Of a stretch of DNA of 64,000 nt, positions 25,516-33,908 are shown one piece after another (position 1 is the first letter of the stretch; every line of letters starts with the position of its first letter). A program made the translations under genes and the position numbers. The notes under the pieces were generated by a model. That model did no database searches and was not told the DNA's origin. It saw only the letters and a list, made by a program, of their open reading frames with translations. Location: contig CALKJO010000002.1 of assembly GCA_937995825.1 (NCBI GenBank), positions 310,001-374,000 of the forward strand, in the 5' to 3' direction. The DNA comes from an uncultured Anaerolineae bacterium (GTDB lineage Bacteria; Chloroflexota; Anaerolineae; Aggregatilineales; Phototrophicaceae).

Positions 25516-26532
25516 TCAGCGGATGCCCTGCTCGACCAGCGGGGCGAGGATGGCGATATTGTCCGCGCTGGCGAAGCCCGCGCCCGTGTCAATCGTCAAG
25601 CCGGAGAAGCTGAAGCGCTTCGCCAGGCAGAGCTGAAGCACGGGCAGGTAGCCCTGGAGATACTGCTGCTGATCGATCACCAGATCAGTCCAGCCGCCTT
25701 CGATGGCGCGGACGGTCGCTGGCGACAGGTCGAAACCCGCCATGAAGATGTCATCGGGTCCCTTGCCAGCGGCTTCGAGGAAGCTCTGCTGTGAGGCGGT
25801 CAGGTTGCCGTGATCGGTGATGATCAGCTTGACGTCCGGATTGGCAGAGACATAGCCGGTGAAAGTCGGGATGCCGGCGGAGGCATCGGCGTTGGTCGCC
25901 GAGTCGATCTCCAGATAATCGACGGTCATGCCCGCCGCTTCCAAGCCTTCGATAATGCCGCGCGTCCGCTCACCGCGCCCTGGCTGCGACAGCAAGCCCC
26001 AGACCATCGCTCGGTCGCCTTCGCCCAGCCCAAATCGGCGCACCGCCTCCTCAGCCAGCGAATAGCCCGCCGTATACTGGAACGCGCCGACATAGCCGAA
26101 GCCGTTGGCGCCATACTGCGCCTGCAGCTCGCTGAGCGGGACGTTCATCGCAGTCACCAGAATCCCGCGCGCTTCGGCTTCTTCAACCGCCGCGCGGTAG
26201 GCTTCATCGCCGGGATGTCCCATGATGGCGATGCCGTCCGGGTTGGTGGCGATGGCTTCGTTCAACTGCGTCACCATCTTCTGCGGATCCCAATCCGACC
26301 AAAAATACTGAATGTTCGCGCCGAGTTCTTCGGCTGCGCGCACTGCGCCGTTATAGACGACGGTCTCGAACGGACCGCCGGGCGATCCACCGGGGAAGAA
26401 GACAATATCGACGCCCGCACAGGTGCGGTTGTCTTCCTGCGCCACCACAACCGAACGATTGACCAGCAGCAGGCTGGCGGTCAGCGCCAGCAGCGCAGTC
26501 ACCAACAGCGAGAAACGAACTAACTTCAACAT
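25516..26532 (-). CDS. RbsB-type (pentose/hexose class) solute-binding protein
   Basis: 338 aa from ATG 26532, with aggagagg just upstream; the 50 extra track residues lie in the leader. Signal peptide MLKLVRFSLLVTALLALTASLLLVNRSVVVAQ. The mature part follows the periplasmic-binding-protein-like I fold: VDIVFFPGGSPGGPFETVVYNGAVRAAEELGA, LNEAIATNPDGIAIMGHPGDEAYRAAVEEAEARGI, VGAFQYTAGYSLAEEAVRR and VKLIITDHGNLTASQQSFLEAAGKG. Ligand likely a sugar or sugar-like compound. First gene of the operon. Confidence 0.9.
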   Translation of the reverse strand: MLKLVRFSLLVTALLALTASLLLVNRSVVVAQEDNRTCAGVDIVFFPGGSPGGPFETVVYNGAVRAAEELGANIQYFWSDWDPQKMVTQLNEAIATNPDGIAIMGHPGDEAYRAAVEEAEARGILVTAMNVPLSELQAQYGANGFGYVGAFQYTAGYSLAEEAVRRFGLGEGDRAMVWGLLSQPGRGERTRGIIEGLEAAGMTVDYLEIDSATNADASAGIPTFTGYVSANPDVKLIITDHGNLTASQQSFLEAAGKGPDDIFMAGFDLSPATVRAIEGGWTDLVIDQQQYLQGYLPVLQLCLAKRFSFSGLTIDTGAGFASADNIAILAPLVEQGIR

Positions 26533-26607
26533 GGAAACCTCTCCTGTATGAAAGGATTTTTCTTCAAGAAAAGGCGGTGACACCTTTTCACAACGATCCC
26601 AGTGGCG

Positions 26608-26636
26608 ATTATAGCGCGAAACAATTAATCTGACGA
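26608..26636 (-). promoter_or_regulatory. Promoter of the RbsB-type transporter operon
   Basis: On the minus strand: TCGTCA (26631-26636), 17-bp spacer, TATAAT (26608-26613). It lies 76 bp before ATG 26532. The leader contains AAAAGG...CCTTTT inverted arms. Confidence 0.55.
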
Positions 26637-26718
26637 AAATATGCGTCCGCCCGGTTGGGCGGATCGATGATTTGATGGTCAAATAGAGCGGTCTAGATCT
26701 TCACGGAGAGTAAACCCC

Positions 26719-27732
26719 ATGAACTACCGCTATCTCGGGCGCACCGGCTTGAAAGTCAGTGAACTGTGTCTCGGCGCGATGACCTTCGGGCGCGAGGCGG
26801 ATGAAGGCACCAGCCATGCCATGCTCGACGCTTTCGCAGCGGCGGGCGGCAACTTCATCGACACCGCCAATGTCTACACACGCGGCGTCAGCGAGACGAT
26901 TTTGGGCAACTGGCTGGCGAAGCAGCGGCGCGAGGACTGGATCATCGCCACCAAAGTCCGCTTCACGATGGGCGACGGGGTGAACGAAGTCGGCTTGAGC
27001 CGCAAGCACATCCTCTACGCCGCCGATCAGAGCCTCAAACGCCTGCAGACCGACTACATCGACCTGTATCAGGTTCACTGCTGGGACCCCGGCACGCCGC
27101 TTGAAGAGACGCTCTCGACGCTCGATACGCTGGTCAAGGCGGGGAAGGTGCGCTATATCGGCGTGAGCAACTATAAGGCATATCAAATTCAAAAAGCGAT
27201 GGATATGAGCCGCGCCAGCGGCTGGGAGGCGTTTGTGTGCCTTCAGCCGCTTTACAACCTGCTGGATCGCTCGCTGGAATGGGAGATCGTCGAGCTGTGC
27301 CAAACCGAGGGCTTGGGCATCATCCCGTGGAGTCCGCTGCGCGGCGGCTGGCTGACCGGTCGCTATCGGCGCGGGATGGCGCTGCCTGAGGACGACTCGC
27401 GCGTCGCCAGAGCGACTCGGCAGGGCTGGGGTGAGATGTGGGGGGTCTATAACAACGAGCGCACCTGGAGCGTGATCGATGTGCTGGTGGCGACCGCTGA
27501 CGCGCTGGGCAAGACGCCGGCGCAGGTGGCGCTCAACTGGGTCAAGGATCGCCCCGGCGTGACCGCGCCGATCATCGGCGCGCGCACACCCGAACAGCTC
27601 GCCGACAACCTCGGCTCGGTCGGCTGGACGCTGGACACCGAACACCGCGCCAAGCTCGATGCCGTCAGCGATCTGCCGGGTCCGTATCCATATGATTTCA
27701 TCCTGAGCGCGACCGGCAGCCGCCTGCGCTGA
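26719..27732 (+). CDS. Aldo/keto reductase
   Basis: 337 aa; ggagag lies 9 nt before ATG 26719. The catalytic tetrad is visible: Asp and Tyr in [12 protein letters not shown], Lys in WIIATKVRF, His in [38 protein letters not shown] and the NADPH-binding end [17 protein letters not shown] complete the AKR fold. The general role is NADPH-linked reduction of aldehydes or ketones. It is divergent from the RbsB-type operon and convergent with the SH3-type lipoprotein gene (3 nt between stops). Confidence 0.93.
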   Translation: MNYRYLGRTGLKVSELCLGAMTFGREADEGTSHAMLDAFAAAGGNFIDTANVYTRGVSETILGNWLAKQRREDWIIATKVRFTMGDGVNEVGLSRKHILYAADQSLKRLQTDYIDLYQVHCWDPGTPLEETLSTLDTLVKAGKVRYIGVSNYKAYQIQKAMDMSRASGWEAFVCLQPLYNLLDRSLEWEIVELCQTEGLGIIPWSPLRGGWLTGRYRRGMALPEDDSRVARATRQGWGEMWGVYNNERTWSVIDVLVATADALGKTPAQVALNWVKDRPGVTAPIIGARTPEQLADNLGSVGWTLDTEHRAKLDAVSDLPGPYPYDFILSATGSRLR

Positions 27733-27735
27733 GAG

Positions 27736-28584
27736 TCAGCCGGCGACGGGGATCAGGGCGAGATCGGCATCGGTGTCGATGAACACCGCCGCCACCCAGC
27801 CGACTTCACCCGCATCGGTGCGGATCAGCAGCCAGCGGTCATCGGCAGTCCTGCCTTCGATAATGACAGGGGTCAGCGCGGGCAGATTCATGATGACACG
27901 GGCGGAGTCGCTAAGGGATTGACGCAGGCGCAGCCCGCCCGCGCCTGCCGCCACCTGCCCTGAGGGCGGCACAATCGTCACGGTGGGCAGAGCGGCTAGA
28001 TCGAGCGTGAAGGCGAGCGCGTCCGCCTCGACCCAGCCGGATTCGCCCGCCGCTGTCTCACCCTGAAACCACGCGCCCTCCTCCAGCCGCCCCGTCAGCA
28101 GAAGGAGAGTCAGCGGGTCGAGCGATGCGACGACTTCGCCAGCGCGGTTGGGCGCAGCGCGCAGTTCGGCGTCGCGGGTGAGGAGGGCGGCATTGTCGAT
28201 CTGCGCCGCTGCTCCGGTCACCGGCAGCGCTGCGTGATCGCGATCCAGCCTCACCGCGCGCGCCATCACCCAGCCGCCTGCGCCGTCATCGCTGCGCCCG
28301 ATGGGGGTGAGGGGCGCGAGATCGCAGGCAGTGCGGATGATCGCCGCCATGCGCGACGGCTCCGCGCGGACGTAGAGCGCGCCATCCGTGCCAGCCAGCG
28401 CGTCGCGGATGAGCGCCGAGGGAGCCAAGGTGGGCGTCAGCGTGGGGGTGGTGGGCGGCGCGAGCGTCGGCACGGCGGTGACCACCAGGGGCGGGCGCGT
28501 CGGCATTGAGGTGGCAATCGCTGCAGGCGCGTCGGTCGCGCACGCCGTCAGTGCCAGCAGCAGCAGCCAAGGACGCGAGTTCAT
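27736..28584 (-). CDS. Lipoprotein with tandem SH3-like (SH3b) domains
   Basis: 282 aa. Signal MNSRPWLLLLALTACAT with lipobox LTAC, then a Thr/Pro-rich linker (VPTLAPPTTPTLTPTLAP) of the kind that spaces surface domains in Chloroflexota. Three repeats follow with the SH3b pattern: GALYVRAEPSRMAAII...GGWVMARAV, AELRAAPNRAGEVVASL...SGWVEADAL and GGLRLRQSLSDSARVIMNLPALTPVIIEGR...GWVAAVFI. It probably binds cell-surface polymers or peptides; no catalytic domain. Confidence 0.82.
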   Translation of the reverse strand: MNSRPWLLLLALTACATDAPAAIATSMPTRPPLVVTAVPTLAPPTTPTLTPTLAPSALIRDALAGTDGALYVRAEPSRMAAIIRTACDLAPLTPIGRSDDGAGGWVMARAVRLDRDHAALPVTGAAAQIDNAALLTRDAELRAAPNRAGEVVASLDPLTLLLLTGRLEEGAWFQGETAAGESGWVEADALAFTLDLAALPTVTIVPPSGQVAAGAGGLRLRQSLSDSARVIMNLPALTPVIIEGRTADDRWLLIRTDAGEVGWVAAVFIDTDADLALIPVAG

Positions 28585-28626
28585 CGCCGGGGTTCAAGGC
28601 AGGCGTCCGTCCAGATCAAGGGCGGA

Positions 28627-29121
28627 TCAGCCCTCGAGATGGGCGCGCAGCATCCACGCCATCTTTTCGTGCTTCTCCATGAGGGCAGTCAGGAAATCGC
28701 TCGTCCCCATGTCGTTGTACTGCTCGGCGGTCGCGTCCACATCGGCGCGAAGCTGGCGGATGACGGCTTCATGATCGCTGAGCAGATTGCGCACCATCTC
28801 TTCAGCGGTCGGCACGACGCCGGGTTCTTCCCTGAGCGCGCTGTGCTGCTGGACTTCGCTCAGCGTGCCGATGGCGATGCCGCCGACCTGCCGGACGCGC
28901 TCCGCCATCTCATCCATCGCCTCTTCAAGCTGATCGTACTGCTCCTCGAAGAACTCGTGCAGCTCCGCAAAGTGCATCCCGGTGACGTTCCAGTGATAGT
29001 TGCGGGTCTTGAAGTAGAGCGTCACGAGGTCTGCCAGCCGATGGTTGAGCAAATCCGCCACCGCCTTCTGCGCCTCGCCCAAGCCGATGTTCGGATCGAT
29101 AAACTTTACCTTATGGGTCAT
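28627..29121 (-). CDS. dps: Dps family ferroxidase/DNA-protection protein
   Basis: 164 aa. The dodecamer ferroxidase site is visible: His in TRNYHWNVTGMHFAELHEFFEEQYDQLEEAMDEMAERVR, with the Asp and Glu of the D-x3-E helix. The C-terminal EKHEKMAWMLRAHLEG is the usual last helix. It stores iron and detoxifies peroxide, and some members bind DNA. Monocistronic, with gaggaag just before ATG 29121. Confidence 0.96.
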   Translation of the reverse strand: MTHKVKFIDPNIGLGEAQKAVADLLNHRLADLVTLYFKTRNYHWNVTGMHFAELHEFFEEQYDQLEEAMDEMAERVRQVGGIAIGTLSEVQQHSALREEPGVVPTAEEMVRNLLSDHEAVIRQLRADVDATAEQYNDMGTSDFLTALMEKHEKMAWMLRAHLEG

Positions 29122-29171
29122 GACTCACTTCCTCTCAGTTCGATTGTTTTGATTGTCGACCATCAACATGA

Positions 29172-29201
29172 GACGAGCATGAGCGTCAGCTCATGCTCGT
29201 C
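29172..29201. repeat. Perfect 13-bp inverted repeat between PIN remnant and dps
   Basis: GACGAGCATGAGC and GCTCATGCTCGTC flank a 4-nt loop (gtca). It overlaps the stop of the PIN reading frame and lies 50 bp upstream of dps. No T-run is present on either strand. Confidence 0.85.
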
Positions 29202-29544
29202 GTATGAATACTCTGGCAAAATCCAGCGCATTGACAATACGAATGGTGTTGATTGGATCAAGCGCCGGGAGATCGCCATCTTCAGAGACGATATAGTCCG
29301 CCTTGCCTGTCTCAGCGCAGGCGAGAAAAATGTCATCCTTTGGGTCACGCGAGATCGCCTTTACCTGCTCTACCGCGACCTTCTCCCCCTTCGACAGTCG
29401 TTCCATCATTTGCTGAACTATTTTGTCGGTCAGCCCAGATTTCCGGCGAATCTTAGGACGATTGAGAACATCCTCAATTCTGGGCTTTGCGCTCACGTCT
29501 GACCTCATCAAGCGCCTCGTCCAGCGTTTGTTCGATCTCCTCAT
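29191..29544 (-). pseudogene. PIN-domain toxin lacking its N-terminal part
   Basis: The readable part (KPRIEDVLNRPKIRRKSGLTD, ISRDPKDDIFLACAETGKADYIVSEDGDLPAL, IRIVNALDF) matches the last two thirds of COG1569-type PIN toxins, including the C-terminal acidic residues. The first about 40 residues, with the hallmark DTN and the first catalytic Asp, are missing. Where they should be, the frame runs inside the overlapping antitoxin gene (MRRSNKRWTRRLMRSDVSA) and looks out of frame. A deletion that joined the antitoxin end to mid-toxin explains this. It is unlikely to be an active nuclease. Confidence 0.7.
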
Positions 29545-29671
29545 CGGTCATGACCGACGCCTTCGCATGAACCGACTCCAGCAGGGTATCAAGCTCCCGG
29601 AGTGCCAGCGGATCAACCGACCAGACGGTTGTCAGGCGGCGCTGCTGAATATATCGGCTCAATCGAGCCAA
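29474..29671 (-). CDS. Small antitoxin-like protein beside the broken PIN gene
   Basis: 65 aa from a TTG at 29671. The frame stays open upstream (GEQIDQLPREDLARLSRYIQQRR), so the true start may lie before the TTG. The C-terminal helix MTDEEIEQTLDEALDEVRRERKAQ is acidic then basic, as in antitoxins encoded directly before PIN toxins. Its stop lies inside the truncated toxin frame. It may be a leftover of the module or a free-standing small protein. Confidence 0.5.
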   Translation of the reverse strand: MARLSRYIQQRRLTTVWSVDPLALRELDTLLESVHAKASVMTDEEIEQTLDEALDEVRRERKAQN

Positions 29672-29712
29672 GTCTTCTCGCGGAAGCTGGTCGATTTGCT
29701 CTCCGTCCCCAC

Positions 29713-31437
29713 TTATTTCACGACCACATACCGCCCGACCGCCAGCGCGTCCATGCGCGTGCGCAGGAAGCAGTCGATGGCTTCGGCGGGCGTGCGAACA
29801 ATCGGCTCATTCTCGTTGAACGACGTGTTCAGCACAACCGGCGTACCGGTCAGGTCGCCAAATGCACGGATGAGCGCCCAATAGAGCGGCGACTCCTCGC
29901 GCGAGACGGTCTGCAAGCGCCCTGTGCCATCGACATGAGTGACGGCGGGAATCTCGGCGCGCTTCTCCGGCAGCACGTGGTAGACTTTGATCATGAACGG
30001 GTCGGGGTAGGTCTGGTCGAAGTAATCGCCGGTCGCTTCCAGCAGTATAGATGGGGCGAACGGGCGAAAACTTTCGCGGTGCTTGATGCGCGCGTTCAGG
30101 ATATCCTTCATGTCGGCGCGGCGCGGATCGGCGATGATGCTGCGCGCGCCCAAGGCGCGCGGTCCCCACTCCATGCGCCCCTGAAACCAGCCGACGACTT
30201 TACCGTCGGCGACCAGTTCGGCGGCGCGCCTGGGCAGCGCGTCTTCGTCATGGACGGTGTAGGCGAGTCCGGCGTGATTGAGTTCGGCGCGGATGGCGTC
30301 ATCGCTGAAGCCGCTGCCGAGATAGGCATTCCCCAAAGTGGTCGCGCGCGGCTGCCCCAAAAGCTGATGGTAAATGTAGAAGCAGACGCCGAGCGCTGTC
30401 CCCGCATCGCCCGCCGCCGGATGAATGTGGATGTCGGTGAAGTCGGTTTGGGGCAGGACTTTGCCGTTGAAGACGCTGTTGAGCGCGACTCCGCCCGCCA
30501 TACAGAGCGCGCTCATGCCCGTGTCGCGCTGTAAGCGCCGCACGAGCGCGAATTCGGCTTCTTCGAGCATGGCTTGCAGCGACGCCGCCACATCTTCATG
30601 CTTCTTTTCGATGGCGGAGCGCGGCTGGCGCGGTTCGCCGAGCAGATCGACCAGCTTGCGCGAATAAAGCGTCCCGACGGTCGGCTCACCGCCAGCCCAA
30701 GTCATGGCTGCGCCTTCGGCATGATGGACGAAATAGTCCAGATCAAGCTCGAACGTGCCATCGCGCTGAAGGCGCACGAGCTTACGCATGGCGTCCAGAT
30801 AGACCGGCTCGCCATACGGAGCCAGCCCCATGATCTTGCCTTCGTCGCCGTACTTGAGATAGCCGAGCCACTGGCAGATCGCGCTGTAGAAGATACCGAG
30901 CGAATGCGGAAAATTGATCTCATCCAGCACCGTGAGCTGATTCCCCTTGCCAACCGCCCACATGGTCGTGACGAAATCGCCCGCGCCATCGACCGACAGC
31001 ACCGCCGCCTGATCGAACGGCGAGACGAAAAACGCGCTCGCCAGGTGCGCCCGATGATGCTCGACATTGTGAAAGTCGGCTTTGAGCGCGTCGGCGCTGA
31101 TGCCCATGTGCCGGATGAATTCGCTCTTGAGCGATCCCACTTTCATCGTGTTGGAGAGACGGTCGCGCACCATCGCCAGCGTCGGGCGCTGCGCGAACGC
31201 GAACAGCGCCGCTTGCAGCAGATTCGCCTTCGGATCGCGGCTGATGCCGATATGATCGAGGTCGGCGGGCTGAATCCCCGCCTCATCCAGCACATAGCGG
31301 ATCGCCTGGACGGGAAAGCCCGCCCAGTATTTGACGCGGTTGAAGCGCTCTTCCTCCGCCGCCGCGATGATCCGTCCGTCCTCGATCAGGCACGCCGACG
31401 CGCCGCCGTGATACGCATTGATGCCGAGAATGTACAT
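29713..31437 (-). CDS. NodU/CmcH-family carbamoyltransferase
   Basis: 574 aa. The N-terminal Kae1/YrdC-like half begins MYILGINAYHGGASACLIEDG and AEEERFNRVKYWAGFP, with the metal-binding HHRAHLASAF and SVDGAGDFVT. The C-terminal YrdC-like half has GWFQGRMEWGPRALGARSII and PVVLNTSFNENEPIVRTPAEAI. Known members transfer a carbamoyl group from carbamoyl-adenylate to a hydroxyl of a sugar or antibiotic (TobZ, NodU). No biosynthetic cluster surrounds it; the target may be a cell-surface sugar. Confidence 0.93.
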   Translation of the reverse strand: MYILGINAYHGGASACLIEDGRIIAAAEEERFNRVKYWAGFPVQAIRYVLDEAGIQPADLDHIGISRDPKANLLQAALFAFAQRPTLAMVRDRLSNTMKVGSLKSEFIRHMGISADALKADFHNVEHHRAHLASAFFVSPFDQAAVLSVDGAGDFVTTMWAVGKGNQLTVLDEINFPHSLGIFYSAICQWLGYLKYGDEGKIMGLAPYGEPVYLDAMRKLVRLQRDGTFELDLDYFVHHAEGAAMTWAGGEPTVGTLYSRKLVDLLGEPRQPRSAIEKKHEDVAASLQAMLEEAEFALVRRLQRDTGMSALCMAGGVALNSVFNGKVLPQTDFTDIHIHPAAGDAGTALGVCFYIYHQLLGQPRATTLGNAYLGSGFSDDAIRAELNHAGLAYTVHDEDALPRRAAELVADGKVVGWFQGRMEWGPRALGARSIIADPRRADMKDILNARIKHRESFRPFAPSILLEATGDYFDQTYPDPFMIKVYHVLPEKRAEIPAVTHVDGTGRLQTVSREESPLYWALIRAFGDLTGTPVVLNTSFNENEPIVRTPAEAIDCFLRTRMDALAVGRYVVVK

Positions 31438-31529
31438 TGCGTTTGCGTCTATCCTTCATCATTCAAACGTCTGCATTATACTGTTCATCAGCAAACAACA
31501 TCAGACCGCGTTTTTGGGAGTTCATCATC

Positions 31530-32129
31530 ATGGACAATCGGCGAGTCCGCGTCTCGTGCGCGGGGTTATGCCGCATCCGCGACGACGACGGGCGCTATCT
31601 GCTGGCGCTCAACGCTAACCGCCTGACTCGCGGCGTCCGCGTGTATACGCCGCTGGGCGGCGGACTGGAGTATCACGCGCCCGATCTGCCGGCGCGCTTC
31701 GACGCCGAGCCGGAAAATCCCAATGAGCGCGAACTGCGGCTGTATCTGCCGTCGGCGCGCTTCCCCGAATTTCGGGCATGGTTTCTGCGGCGAGTCGAGC
31801 GCGAAACCGACCCGTTCCGCGAGCTGCGCGAGGAACTGGTCGATGAACTGGGCGTGATCGACGCGCTGCGGCGATCTGATATCGCCTTTGAGCGCGTGCG
31901 CGCGCTGGACGCCGAGCGGATCACCGACCGAGCCGGCGCGCACGGGCTGCCCACACGCTATCTGCTGGAAGTTTTTGAGGTGCGGCTTGAGTCGCTGCGG
32001 GTGCGCGCGGCGCTGATGACTTTACCCGCTGACGGCGCGCTGGGCTGGTTCACGCCGGCGGAGCTGGACGCGGGGCGAACAGACGACGGCGCAGCCGTTG
32101 AAGCGAGCGCCTTGTTGGAAAAAAGCTGA
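31530..32129 (+). CDS. NUDIX-fold hydrolase-like protein
   Basis: 199 aa from ATG 31530 with gggag upstream; the track start at 31437 is unsupported. N-terminal VSCAGLCRIRDDDGRYLLALNANR and YTPLGGGLEYHA form the NUDIX beta core. The box region is DPFRELREELVDELGVI, close to the GX5EX7REUXEEXGU pattern but with Glu and Asp in place of the canonical Arg and first Glu. Activity may be altered. The 3' end overlaps the convergent livM gene by 80 bp. Confidence 0.75.
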   Translation: MDNRRVRVSCAGLCRIRDDDGRYLLALNANRLTRGVRVYTPLGGGLEYHAPDLPARFDAEPENPNERELRLYLPSARFPEFRAWFLRRVERETDPFRELREELVDELGVIDALRRSDIAFERVRALDAERITDRAGAHGLPTRYLLEVFEVRLESLRVRAALMTLPADGALGWFTPAELDAGRTDDGAAVEASALLEKS

Positions 32130-32970
32130 TCAGTCCGCCGGGTAGATAGACGATCACCAGCATCAGGATCAAGCCGTTGACCACGCCGCGATATTCGCGG
32201 ACGGGGCGCAGCACCTCCGGCAGCCCGGTCAACACGACCGCGCCCAGAATCGGCCCGAAATAGGATGCGCCGCCGCCCAGCACCGCAAACGCCAGGATGT
32301 TGACCGCCTGCGCAAAGCCGAAGCCGTCGGGGCTGATGATGCGCGTCAGATGTCCGCTGAATGCGCCCGCCGCGCCCGCCAGCAGCGCGCTCAGGACGAA
32401 GACCACATTCTTGACGTAGACGACGTTGATCCCCATGTTGGCGGCGACTTTTTCGTCCTGCCGGATCGCCGCCATCGCCCGCCCGAAGCGCGAGCGGTGC
32501 AGCCGGTCGATCAAATAGCAGACGGCGATCAGAAAGCCGACCAGATGCCAGGTCTCGGTGAGCTTAGGGATGCCCTTGATGCCGAGCGCGCCGCCGGTGA
32601 TCGTAACGCGCTGCCCGATGATGCCGCTCACCAGCGGATCGAAGTTGAGGATCAGAATCCGCACCACTTCGCCAAAGCCGATGGTGGCAATCGCCAGGTA
32701 AATATCGCGCAGGCGCAAAACGGGCAGCCCGACAGGGATCGCCAGCACGCCTGCCAGCGCTGCGCCGCCTGCGATCCCAACTGCCAGCGGCAGATCGAAA
32801 GTTTGGGTGAGGATGACGCCGGCAAACGCGCCAATCGCCATGAAGCCGGCGTTTGCCAGCGAGAACATGCCGGTGTAGAGCGTCAGATAGATGCTCAAGC
32901 CCAGCAGCGCGTTGACGAGCATGAACTGGATGACAGGTTCAGTGATGCCGATGCTGCGGAGAACGTCCAT
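32050..32970 (-). CDS. livM: Branched-chain amino acid type ABC permease LivM
   Basis: 306 aa, about eight membrane segments. Typical features: YTGMFSLANAGFMAIGAFAGVIL, LPVLRLRDIYLAIATIGFGEVVRILILN, GRAMAAIRQDEKVAANMGINVVYVKN and LAFAVLGGGASYFGPILGAVVLTGLPEVLR. The short basic tail (PTRRSLQRLRRRLFAPRPAPPA) is encoded opposite the end of the NUDIX gene. It starts 3 nt after livH. No LivG or LivF follows. Confidence 0.93.
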   Translation of the reverse strand: MDVLRSIGITEPVIQFMLVNALLGLSIYLTLYTGMFSLANAGFMAIGAFAGVILTQTFDLPLAVGIAGGAALAGVLAIPVGLPVLRLRDIYLAIATIGFGEVVRILILNFDPLVSGIIGQRVTITGGALGIKGIPKLTETWHLVGFLIAVCYLIDRLHRSRFGRAMAAIRQDEKVAANMGINVVYVKNVVFVLSALLAGAAGAFSGHLTRIISPDGFGFAQAVNILAFAVLGGGASYFGPILGAVVLTGLPEVLRPVREYRGVVNGLILMLVIVYLPGGLISFFPTRRSLQRLRRRLFAPRPAPPA

Positions 32971-32973
32971 CGT

Positions 32974-33858
32974 TTACGCCCGCGTCTGTTCCTTTTGTCC
33001 GACCAATCCCTGTGGACGCACCAGCAGGATCAGAAACAGCAGCGTGAACACAATCGCATCGCGGTAGTTGCTGCCGCCCGCCGCCACGCTGAAGACCTCC
33101 AGCGCCGCAACTACAAAGCCGCCGATCAGCGCGCCCTGAATGTTGCCCAGTCCGCCCAGCACGATCACGGTCAAGCCTTTGAGCGCGATGGCGTCGCCGA
33201 TGAACGGCGTGATCTGGTTGAATGCCAGCCCATACAGCACGCCCGCCGCGCCCGCCAGCGCGCCCGCCAGGAAAAAGGTGATCATATAGATCGCGCCGAC
33301 GTTGACACCCAGCAAGCCCGCTGTCCGCTGATTGAAAGCGACCGCTCGCATCCGCTGCCCCAACCGCGTGCGCGCCACGAGCAGATTGAGCAGCGCCATC
33401 AACACAACCGACACCATCAGGATGACGACCTGAATCGGCGTAACACGGAACGGCAGGTTTGGGATCGCCTCCGCTGGGATGAGTCCGATGGGGAAGCGCT
33501 CCGGGTTGGTTCCGAACAGCAGCTGAGCGAAATTGACCAAGAAGAAGGACGCGCCGATGCTGCTGATCAACTGCGAGATGCGCGGCGCGCCGCGCGCACG
33601 CAGCGGCGCAAATGCCGTCCGTTCAAGCGCGACGCTGATCAAGCCTGCGCCGAGCATCGCCGCCGGAACCGCGATCCAAAGCGGGAGCGTGAGCTGCGTC
33701 ACCACCAGCAGCCCGATCCACGCGCCCCACATGAAGACCGCGCTGTGCGCCAGATTCAGCACGCCCAGCACGCTGAACACCAGCGCGTAGCCGAGCGCGA
33801 ATAGGCTGTAGACCGAGCCGAGCCAAATGGCGTTGACGAGCTGCTGGATGAGATTCAT
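32974..33858 (-). CDS. livH: Branched-chain amino acid type ABC permease LivH
   Basis: 294 aa from ATG 33858 (MNLIQQLVNAIWLGSVYSLFALGYALVFSVLGVLNLAHSAVFMWGA). The family also shows RTRLGQRMRAVAFNQRTAGLLGVNV (cytoplasmic coupling loop) and KGLTVIVLGGLGNIQGALIGGFVVAALEV. Forms the channel with LivM. The track start at 33906 extends into the stem-loop after livJ. Confidence 0.94.
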   Translation of the reverse strand: MNLIQQLVNAIWLGSVYSLFALGYALVFSVLGVLNLAHSAVFMWGAWIGLLVVTQLTLPLWIAVPAAMLGAGLISVALERTAFAPLRARGAPRISQLISSIGASFFLVNFAQLLFGTNPERFPIGLIPAEAIPNLPFRVTPIQVVILMVSVVLMALLNLLVARTRLGQRMRAVAFNQRTAGLLGVNVGAIYMITFFLAGALAGAAGVLYGLAFNQITPFIGDAIALKGLTVIVLGGLGNIQGALIGGFVVAALEVFSVAAGGSNYRDAIVFTLLFLILLVRPQGLVGQKEQTRA

Positions 33859-33866
33859 CGGATCAC

Positions 33867-33898
33867 GGGAGGGGAGGACGGTCAGCGCCGCCCCTCCC
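33867..33898 (-). repeat. GC-rich stem-loop between livJ and livH
   Basis: GGGAGGGG (33867-33874) pairs with CCCCTCCC (33891-33898), extended by partial pairs toward the loop. No T-run. It fills most of the livJ-livH gap and precedes ATG 33858 by 9 nt. Confidence 0.65.
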
Positions 33899-33908
33899 CG
33901 CCTCACGC

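Noticed and set aside
32350-33804. 484-aa plus-strand ORF
   Set aside because: Antisense of livM/livH; composition of a GC-rich shadow frame.
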